In this document: positions 22,304-28,531 of the stretch, piece by piece
How the letters are laid out: each line of letters opens with the position of its first letter
Position numbering within the stretch: position 1 is the first letter of the stretch
Assembly: GCA_934487205.1 (NCBI GenBank)
Contig: CAKSRS010000036.1
Span: forward strand, 1 to 28,531
DNA from: an uncultured Clostridia bacterium
GTDB taxonomy: Bacteria; Bacillota; Clostridia; UBA1381
Direction: 5' to 3'
Length of the DNA stretch: 28,531 nucleotides
Program-made: the position numbers and the translations under genes
Notes under the pieces: model-generated
Seen by the model: the letters and a program-made list of their open reading frames with translations, nothing else
What the model was told of the DNA's origin: nothing
Database searches by the model: none

Positions 22304-25300
22304 TTATTTTGTAATATTTACGGTTTGAGTTGCATCGTCCCATTTGACATCTGCGCCGAGCTTTTCCGATACAAAGCGTATCGGCAGATATGTGCGGTCA
22401 TTTTCTATAAATGACGGGGAATCAAGGTCGATTTTCTCGCCGTTTACGGTTGCAAAATCTTCGCCGATTACAAGTGAAATATCAATGTTTTCGGCAGTGA
22501 TTTTAACCGTCTGACTTTCTTCGATCCAATCAACCTTTGCACCGAGAGCCTCTGCTATAAAGCGTATCGGGAGCATTGTTCTGTCATTTACAATCTTCGG
22601 TGCAACATCGTTTGAAACGGTCTTTCCGTCAATGGTTGCATCCTTTTGACCGATAGTAAGAATTATGCTTGTTTTTGCCTTTTCAACCCACTTTGCATAA
22701 AGCGTAATTGACTTTGTGATTTTGGTGTTAAAGTCAAATTTGGTTGCAAAATTCTTGTCTGTGTACCAACCGTCAAATACAAATCCGTCCTTTACGGGCG
22801 CTGTCGGTGCGGTAATAACATTATTTCTGCTTACGCTTACCGATTTGATTGCCGGAGCGCCGTTTGTTTCAAACTTAACCGTAAGGCTAGATGAGCCGCC
22901 TCCGCCACCGCCTCTGCGTGAAGGCGTCGGGTCTGCATCCTTTGCTATAAGCTGATATGCGGAGAATTTCTTTGCGTGAATAATAATCGTGTTATCCTTA
23001 ACTTCAATATATTCACCGTCAGCATTTTTGCTTGTTGTAAGGGCGTCTACCGTGCCGTTATGCTCACGCAGGACAATGTATTCAGCCTTGCCTTGAATTT
23101 CCGACGGAATATCAACAACAAAGGTCAGCAAGTTTTCGGTTTCGGTTATCGGAGTGAAGTTTTCGTTCTTGCCCTTTGAAATGTCGATATTTATTATAAG
23201 CGATGCCGTGTATTTTGAATACTTATTTATAAGTTCTGTCTGAATATTTGCATTTTCCTCCGCAGCGGAAATGTCGGCTTTTGCACTTATGCCGTCTGCC
23301 TTTTCCTCATCCGAAAGAATGGCATCAAGTTGTTCACTGTCTGCATTTTTTGCAAATATCGCGTTTGCCGCAACATCGCTATCCGGCATAATCTCAGGTA
23401 TATCCCATCCAAGAAAGGTATAACCCTCTTTTGATGCAATTTTGTCCGTTGCAGTGATTTTTGCACCGCAGCCAACTGTCGCCTCATCTATTATTGTATC
23501 GCCCAAAACATAGGTTATTTTGTGCTTGTTGTTAAATATGATTTTATGAGTTTTTTCTATCTCATAACTGTCATTTTTAAATGTAATGCTGATTGTTTTT
23601 TCGCCGTCTGCACTGTCCAGAACAAAATCAATGTCGTTGCCGTCAATGTTCTTGTATTCGACGTCGTTTATCTTATACTGCTTAAAATCTTTCTTTGCAT
23701 AATCGTTAAGGCTGATTTTTACGTTTTTGTCGGTGGTTTCAGCAGCACCGTTGTTTATTGCAAAATCAGGGTCGATTGATATAAATGTGCAGCTGTGAGC
23801 ATCGGCATACGCCTTAACGCTTGAATCTGAATATCCGTACAAGTTTATTCCTCTTTGATAACTTGAAGATTCGTCCGGTATATTCAGTGCAATATCTTTG
23901 TTTAAGAAATACACACTTTCAAGATTTTCGCATTTTATAAATGTCCAATCCATATTTACCGATGCAACATTTGCCGGAATTACAACATTTTTTACGCTGC
24001 TGCCCTTCATAAATGCCTTGCCGATCGTTTTGAGTGTTGACGGAAGTGTAATTTCTTCGGCATTGTAGAGTTCATACAGAACATAGTCGCCTATATCGGT
24101 AATGCCCTCGCCGACAACAACCTTTTTAATTGTTTCAGCTTTCGCTCTGTCAGTCATATATTCAAGAACATGATCCGCCTGTTCATTACCGCTTCCGCCT
24201 GTTACACTTGCGCTGCCCGTACCGCTGATGTAAAGAGTTCCGTCCTTTGTAAGCGACCATTTTGCTTTGTCGTTCGCACTGAATGTACCTGTTGCAACAG
24301 GCGGTTCAACGACAAATTTTGCATTTACGGTTATATCATTGTCAGGCATTATTTCGGGGAAGTTTTCCCAGCCGTCAAATGCATAACCCTCTTTTACGGG
24401 CAGATTTTTGAGTTCCGGTATTGCATCGCCGCAGCCGACAAGAATGTTATAAAATTCTTTGCCGTCTGCCATATAGATAACCTTGTGAAGATTGTTAAGT
24501 TTAATTGTTTTTACAACAGTTTTTGTCTTTGAAATGTCATCGTTTGCAAAGGTTATGGAAACACTCTGCTCGCCGTGCTTGCTGTCCAAAGTATACGAAA
24601 TCGGTGAAGGTGTGATTGTTTTATAAGAGCCTCCGCCGATGCTGTACTTTGTGTAGCCCTCTGCATTTAATTTAAGCGACACGGTTTTGCTGTTTGTTTC
24701 AGCCGCGCCGTCATTGATTGTAAAGTCAGCCCTATATACCTTGCCGTCCTTTACGATATTGTATGTGGTGTAAATGCCTGAAACTATGCCCTTATATCCG
24801 TCCATGCAAAGTTTTATATTGTCGTCTTCAATGCCGAAAAGTTCTGTATCGTAAATTTTACATTTTTCATCGGTTATTGTTTCGCTGCCAAGACTTCTGA
24901 CGTGCTTTTTAACCGTACCGTTTAGTGTTGCAATCCATTCACCGTTTTCAAAGTCGGTTGAAATTGAGCCTTCAAAAAGACTTCCCATAGGACCGATTTC
25001 AAAAGTATAGCCGCCGTCTTCGGTGTTGTCTCTCAGTGTGCCCGCCTTATATAAAAGCGCTGCAAATTCCTCGTATGTGATTTTGTCATCGCTTTCAAGC
25101 CCGTTTACGGTGATATTCAATTTTAAGTGTTTTTCATCCTGACATATACACTCTTTTATGATTGCGCTTTGTATTTCGCCATAGGTCAGTGTGTCGTTTG
25201 CACCGAATTCCGTCTCGCTTTTAGGCGTAATCCAACCGCAATCAACCGCATAATTTGCACAGCCGTTTTCATATGTACCGACTGTTAAATCGCTGTATCG

Positions 25301-26269
25301 TGCTTCGTCTTTTTTTATATAAAGACCTACTTCTCTGCTTGCCACCATCGCTTTTGCAAAGTCTATTTTGGTTATATATTCGTCTAATTTTGAATATATC
25401 TGCGGAATAATATTGCAGTCGCTCATTATTTTAACTTCGTCTACATATGACGGAGCGGTGCGGTAGTTCTCACTTCCGGTTCTGATGTCCATAAACTTAA
25501 AATTACTGTCATAAATACCCTCAATCGCATTATGAACGGTTGAATTCTTCGGAGCAAAGACCACTATATAATGACTTGAATCGCGAAAAATATTGTCTTC
25601 CGTATTAAAATTATCATTGTTGATATATATGTATTTAAGAGACGGGAAATCATAGAATCCCATAGACTCATCAAATGCCGTAATACCGCTTTCAAAAATA
25701 ATTGTTTCAACATCATCTGTATTTACATCGTAAGGTTTATCGGCAGCGCCGTTTCCGAAAAATGTGAGAGTACCGTTTGAGAAAGCCCAGTAAGCGCCGC
25801 CGTCGCACTTTCCGCCGAAACCGGCATTTACATTCTTTATATTAGCCTTTGCGTCCACAATGGTTATATTGCTGTCGGCATAGGCTTCTTCGTCCTTAGA
25901 TACTACCAAGAAACCTATAAGCATTTCGCAGTCCGAAACACCCATATCCTCTTTCCAGTCGGCAAATGTATCTTCAATATCTCCCTTTAAAAACTCGGGT
26001 TTAAAGGAAAAAAAGTTTGGGATTGAAAGAAGAATTTTTCCGTTAACATTTCCTCCGACGCATACTGTGTATTCGTATGCGTTTGTGTCGGATGGAACTT
26101 TTGCGTCAAACGTATACACATAGTCCTCATAACCCTCATCATACGCAATTTTAACATTTGCCGGAGCATTAAGTTTTGTTTTGCCCGAGGCAAAAACCAC
26201 CCCTGTCATCATTTGCATAAGCATAAGTACCGACAGTATTATGCTTATGACTTTGCTTGTTCTTTTCAT
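22304..26269 (-). CDS. Large secreted multidomain protein: LRR, InlB-type repeats and C-terminal copper-amine-oxidase-N-like domain
   Basis: 1321 aa, ATG 26269 after AAAGGATG. A signal peptide (VISIILSVLMLMQMMTGVVF, cleavage after FAS) is followed by a degenerate SLH-like stretch (~280-420). BspA-type leucine-rich segments appear twice (WAFSNGTLTFFGNGAADKPY; then TDIGDYVLYELYNAEEITLP, STLKTIGKAF). Three InlB/Flg_new-type repeats have the EGY-AFDGW signature (KEGYAFDGWENFPEIMPDND, KEGYTFLGWDIPEIMPDSD, KDGFVFDGWYTDKNF). A PSRRGGGGGGSSS linker precedes the last of these. Residues ~1199-1321 hold two copies of the NDRT-LPIRF-AEALGA-V-W motif of Cu_amine_oxidN1, a domain that is probably structural rather than catalytic. 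No LPXTG anchor. Likely an extracellular adhesin or surface protein. Confidence 0.9.
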   Translation of the reverse strand: MKRTSKVISIILSVLMLMQMMTGVVFASGKTKLNAPANVKIAYDEGYEDYVYTFDAKVPSDTNAYEYTVCVGGNVNGKILLSIPNFFSFKPEFLKGDIEDTFADWKEDMGVSDCEMLIGFLVVSKDEEAYADSNITIVDAKANIKNVNAGFGGKCDGGAYWAFSNGTLTFFGNGAADKPYDVNTDDVETIIFESGITAFDESMGFYDFPSLKYIYINNDNFNTEDNIFRDSSHYIVVFAPKNSTVHNAIEGIYDSNFKFMDIRTGSENYRTAPSYVDEVKIMSDCNIIPQIYSKLDEYITKIDFAKAMVASREVGLYIKKDEARYSDLTVGTYENGCANYAVDCGWITPKSETEFGANDTLTYGEIQSAIIKECICQDEKHLKLNITVNGLESDDKITYEEFAALLYKAGTLRDNTEDGGYTFEIGPMGSLFEGSISTDFENGEWIATLNGTVKKHVRSLGSETITDEKCKIYDTELFGIEDDNIKLCMDGYKGIVSGIYTTYNIVKDGKVYRADFTINDGAAETNSKTVSLKLNAEGYTKYSIGGGSYKTITPSPISYTLDSKHGEQSVSITFANDDISKTKTVVKTIKLNNLHKVIYMADGKEFYNILVGCGDAIPELKNLPVKEGYAFDGWENFPEIMPDNDITVNAKFVVEPPVATGTFSANDKAKWSLTKDGTLYISGTGSASVTGGSGNEQADHVLEYMTDRAKAETIKKVVVGEGITDIGDYVLYELYNAEEITLPSTLKTIGKAFMKGSSVKNVVIPANVASVNMDWTFIKCENLESVYFLNKDIALNIPDESSSYQRGINLYGYSDSSVKAYADAHSCTFISIDPDFAINNGAAETTDKNVKISLNDYAKKDFKQYKINDVEYKNIDGNDIDFVLDSADGEKTISITFKNDSYEIEKTHKIIFNNKHKITYVLGDTIIDEATVGCGAKITATDKIASKEGYTFLGWDIPEIMPDSDVAANAIFAKNADSEQLDAILSDEEKADGISAKADISAAEENANIQTELINKYSKYTASLIINIDISKGKNENFTPITETENLLTFVVDIPSEIQGKAEYIVLREHNGTVDALTTSKNADGEYIEVKDNTIIIHAKKFSAYQLIAKDADPTPSRRGGGGGGSSSLTVKFETNGAPAIKSVSVSRNNVITAPTAPVKDGFVFDGWYTDKNFATKFDFNTKITKSITLYAKWVEKAKTSIILTIGQKDATIDGKTVSNDVAPKIVNDRTMLPIRFIAEALGAKVDWIEESQTVKITAENIDISLVIGEDFATVNGEKIDLDSPSFIENDRTYLPIRFVSEKLGADVKWDDATQTVNITK
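26206..26269 (-). repeat. Signal-peptide DNA duplicated in the neighbouring gene (copy 1)
   Basis: The first ~64 nt of this gene match 27868-27931, the start of the upstream paralogue, with only a few substitutions, while the following extracellular parts have diverged completely. This implies recent duplication or gene conversion of the 5' end. Confidence 0.75.
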
Positions 26270-26287
26270 AAAAACATCCTTTCATAA

Positions 26288-26324
26288 TGTATTATTTTAT
26301 ATTAACCGCCACAGCGGAAAATAT
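26288..26324 (-). repeat. Intergenic repeat copy 1 (CCGC hairpin)
   Basis: TATTTTATATTAACCGCC, one variable base, then CAGCGGAAAATAT recurs at 27956-27988. CCGC and GCGG form a small hairpin. Both copies lie at the 3' side of the following minus-strand gene and ahead of a paralogous secreted-protein gene, so the duplicated unit includes flanking DNA. Confidence 0.65.
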
Positions 26325-27931
26325 TACTTTTTGGTAATTGTTATAGTTTGAGTTGCATTGTCCCACTTGACATCTGCACCGAGCTTTTCTGCCACAAATC
26401 TAAGCGGAAGATAAGTTCTGTCGTTTTCTACAAATGCAGGAGAGTCAAGTTCAACCTCTTTGATCGGCTGATTATAAAGAGCTATCTTCTCTGTTACGCT
26501 TGCATATTTTTCGCCGATTTTTATTGAAATATCTGTTTTGCGTGATTTAACCGTTACTGTTTGCAGAGGTTCGTACCAATCGACCGCCGCTCCGAGAGCT
26601 TCCGCAACAAAACGTATAGGCAGCATTGTTCTATCATTTACAACCATCGGTGCAACGTCATTTGTAACCGTTTCGCCGTTTACAATTGCATTTACATCAC
26701 CTATTGTAAGAATTATAACCGTAGGCGGCGTTATATCTTTACTTACCGCCTCTGTCTTTGCACCATTTGCCGAAACTGCGGAAACAATCGTATCATCCTT
26801 TACGAACAGCAAATAATCGTCCCCGCTCTCTAAATTTTCATCCGAAATGCTGAGTTTAACGTTTTCAACACTTTTTCCGAATTGGCTTTCTTGGCTATAA
26901 AATTTTCCGCTGACGGTCGCTTCATTGCCCGAAACGCTTACGCTTCCTTCGTATTTTACATATCCTTTTACATAGAGCAAGCCGCCCTCCACATCGTCTT
27001 GTCCCTCTCTGAACATTTGTCCATTCTCATCTATGAGAAATTTTCCGCTATATATTCTGAAATAGCTGTTCAGAGCATTATAAACAATCTTTGCAAGCTG
27101 TGCATACGAAACATACGAGTCAAGACCTAATTCTACGTCGCTGCGCAATTGGACCTCCATAGTCGGCAAAGACGCTCCGCTCGGCATCATAGAATTAGCA
27201 AGTTTATCACATATTTGCTCTAAACTCACATTTGTATCATCACCGCCGCTGAATTTGCTTTCAAATAAGTTCGTACACACTCTGTCAAGATCGTTCCTTG
27301 AAACAATCTTATTTGCGTTCTCGTACACATCAGGCATAATCCCTAAGTCATAACATATCTTGACGGCATTCGGACATTCAATCTCGGCATCCGATACATA
27401 AGTCGGATTATAGCTTTCGGTTTTATGTGCATCATCTTTGATTACTTCTTCACTCTTTTGAGTACTTTCCTCCGTTGTATCGGCATGTGTTTTTACCTCG
27501 CCTGTATAATTAAATGGTGTTGACATTTCGGATGTTCCCAAAATAGGTATATCTTCATCTGCAACATATGAGTCATAATCTTCCCATGTGCCTCCGTAGG
27601 TAGCAACCTTAACGGTATAACTACCCGTACCGCCGTTTATCATATCTCCTAATATGCTCTCATAACCAAAGTCGTATTCTTCATCACGTTCGACAAGAAT
27701 TGAACCAATCTCAATATTATCTTTATATACGTAAACGATATATAAGTCATATCCGTCCACTAAATCCCAAACAATATTGTCGGAAACATCAATGTTCCAG
27801 TCCAGGTCTTTTTCCGTTGCCCAATGTAAATTTTGAGGTGCCAAATTTTCAGCCAGCACCACACCTGTCATCATTTGCATAAGCATAAGTACCGACAGTA
27901 TTATGCTTATGGCTTTTCTTGTTCTTTTCAT
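26324..27931 (-). CDS. Secreted protein with C-terminal copper-amine-oxidase-N-like domain (paralogue)
   Basis: 535 aa, ATG 27931 with GGAAGGAAG upstream. The signal peptide AISIILSVLMLMQMMTGVVL is almost identical to that of the 1321-aa neighbour. A fibronectin-like beta segment (~30-150), a degenerate SLH-like region (CPNAVKICYDLGIMPDVYEN, DSYVSYAQLAKIVYNALNSY) and a short beta domain precede the C-terminal Cu_amine_oxidN1 pair (VNDRTMLPIRFVAEALGAAV and ENDRTYLPLRFVAEKLGADV). LRR and InlB repeats are absent. Only 54 nt separate it from the next gene, so the two are likely co-transcribed. Probably cell-surface or exoprotein; substrate unknown. Confidence 0.88.
   Translation of the reverse strand: MKRTRKAISIILSVLMLMQMMTGVVLAENLAPQNLHWATEKDLDWNIDVSDNIVWDLVDGYDLYIVYVYKDNIEIGSILVERDEEYDFGYESILGDMINGGTGSYTVKVATYGGTWEDYDSYVADEDIPILGTSEMSTPFNYTGEVKTHADTTEESTQKSEEVIKDDAHKTESYNPTYVSDAEIECPNAVKICYDLGIMPDVYENANKIVSRNDLDRVCTNLFESKFSGGDDTNVSLEQICDKLANSMMPSGASLPTMEVQLRSDVELGLDSYVSYAQLAKIVYNALNSYFRIYSGKFLIDENGQMFREGQDDVEGGLLYVKGYVKYEGSVSVSGNEATVSGKFYSQESQFGKSVENVKLSISDENLESGDDYLLFVKDDTIVSAVSANGAKTEAVSKDITPPTVIILTIGDVNAIVNGETVTNDVAPMVVNDRTMLPIRFVAEALGAAVDWYEPLQTVTVKSRKTDISIKIGEKYASVTEKIALYNQPIKEVELDSPAFVENDRTYLPLRFVAEKLGADVKWDNATQTITITKK
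27868..27931 (-). repeat. Signal-peptide DNA duplicated in the neighbouring gene (copy 2)
   Basis: Partner of 26206-26269. Differences are confined to a few bases around the Lys/Arg-rich start and the Ser/Ala codon at residue 7-8. Confidence 0.75.
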
Positions 27932-27955
27932 ATAAAAACTTCCTTCCGATTTAAT

Positions 27956-27988
27956 ATTATTTTATATTAACCGCCGCAGCGGAAAATA
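27956..27988 (-). repeat. Intergenic repeat copy 2 (CCGC hairpin)
   Basis: Partner of 26288-26324, with G for A in the hairpin loop and one C/T difference near the end. Lies between the 535-aa gene start and the stop of the membrane protein gene. Confidence 0.65.
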
Positions 27989-28468
27989 TCACAGTTTGCA
28001 GTTGTCGATAATCTGTGCGTCCTGATAGTGCATCGTAAGTCCCTGCAACATTAAAAATTGTTTCAACTGTTTTTTCTTTTCTGTTGAAACATTTGGACTT
28101 TCGTTGAATGCAATCCATATACTGCGCAACTTGTTCCATGCATTGGGGTTATTTTCGCAACCGTATTGCTGAATATACGCAATCAGTTCGTCCGCAGCCT
28201 GATCGGACGGCGATACGGCAATTCTCGCAAAAAGTTGGTCCCTTTCCTTCCTTAGTTGCGTCAATGCTCCGGCAAGAGCAAAAAATCCAAGAAAATATAT
28301 AAACCCTGTCAGGAAAAACACAGCAAATACTCCTACAAGATTGCGTTTCCTCAGCAAACGCATATATAATTTTTTCAGCGGCTTGTAAAGAAATATAAAG
28401 CATACAACACCGGCAATAAGCGGTGCAAATGCCATAAATGATACAATACCTGATGCATTTTGTTCCAT
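27989..28468 (-). CDS. Membrane protein with two TM segments, unknown function
   Basis: 159 aa, ATG 28468 preceded by AAGGAAGATTAATTATT. TM1 at about 10-30 (IVSFMAFAPLIAGVVCFIFL) and TM2 at about 45-66 (VGVFAVFFLTGFIYFLGFFA) are separated by a basic loop (KPLKKLYMRLLRKRN), which should be cytoplasmic. The C-terminal ~90 residues are soluble and helical (LIAYIQQYGCENNPNAWNKL). No family was recognised. It precedes the two secreted-protein genes in the same direction and may be co-transcribed. Confidence 0.75.
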   Translation of the reverse strand: MEQNASGIVSFMAFAPLIAGVVCFIFLYKPLKKLYMRLLRKRNLVGVFAVFFLTGFIYFLGFFALAGALTQLRKERDQLFARIAVSPSDQAADELIAYIQQYGCENNPNAWNKLRSIWIAFNESPNVSTEKKKQLKQFLMLQGLTMHYQDAQIIDNCKL

Positions 28469-28531
28469 AATAATTAATCTTCCTTTCCTTAAAACATACC
28501 CATATTATTCGTCTGCTTCCCTATATATTAC

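Noticed and set aside
1..28531. CRISPR arrays, tRNA or rRNA genes and IS elements
   Set aside because: No regularly spaced repeat clusters, cloverleaf arms, rRNA signatures or DDE transposase frames were seen.

Overview
The window looks like chromosomal DNA of an endospore-lineage Clostridia (Bacillota), probably gut-associated. The reasons are recognisable sporulation genes (pro-sigma-K and the tail of SpoIVA), clostridial-style Shine-Dalgarno sites, frequent TTG/GTG starts, and secreted proteins ending in copper-amine-oxidase-N-like domains with InlB-type repeats. No tRNA, rRNA, CRISPR array or classical IS element was seen.

Left flank (1-7750). This stretch shows heavy gene decay. sigK (minus) stops inside its region-4 helix-turn-helix, exactly in a short dyad. 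An AraC-type regulator (minus) and an L-arabinose/L-fucose-family isomerase (plus) have both lost their 5' ends and are joined head to head at about 1632. The next gene (2649-4719) is broken by several frameshifts, a small deletion and an internal stop. An intact SGNH/sialate-O-acetylesterase-like gene follows. Together these look like the remains of a glycan-utilisation locus. Next come a lipoprotein of the DUF4163/DUF3298 (RsiV-like) type, a stub holding only the last ~90 residues of SpoIVA, and a complete RelB/RelE-like toxin-antitoxin pair with its own consensus promoter.

Central accessory region (about 7784-21954). I read this as an integrated mobile element. A large serine recombinase sits at the left end. 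To its right lies a long minus-strand block: a SHOCT-like small protein, two unknown proteins, an ArdC-type antirestriction protein, an NPPF methyltransferase, a C5-cytosine methyltransferase whose motif order is circularly permuted (motif I at the C terminus), a tandem-domain DPPY methyltransferase whose second half has lost its catalytic motifs, and a sigma-like HTH protein with a Cys cluster behind an attenuator-like leader. Diverging from it on the plus strand, behind a perfect sigma-A promoter and a three-half-site operator, are a 487-aa unknown protein, a 112-aa unknown protein, a small serine resolvase with res-like repeats upstream, an AEP/CHC2 plasmid-type primase and a MazF/PemK-like toxin without visible antitoxin. 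No relaxase, coupling protein or type IV secretion gene is present. The content suggests a mobilisable or plasmid-like element whose main cargo is counter-restriction and epigenetic modification.

The minus-strand block carries unusual regulatory DNA: two copies of a ~26-bp hairpin repeat ahead of two different genes, structured leaders of 160-190 nt before two methyltransferases, a Shine-Dalgarno site buried in a hairpin, an rRNA-spacer-like TTCTTTGAAAAC box, and a terminator/antiterminator pair. This suggests RNA-level control of the module.

Right flank (22255-28531). Two paralogous secreted proteins lie in tandem on the minus strand, with nearly identical signal-peptide DNA, a duplicated 3' intergenic segment and the same C-terminal domain. 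A two-TM membrane protein lies upstream of them.
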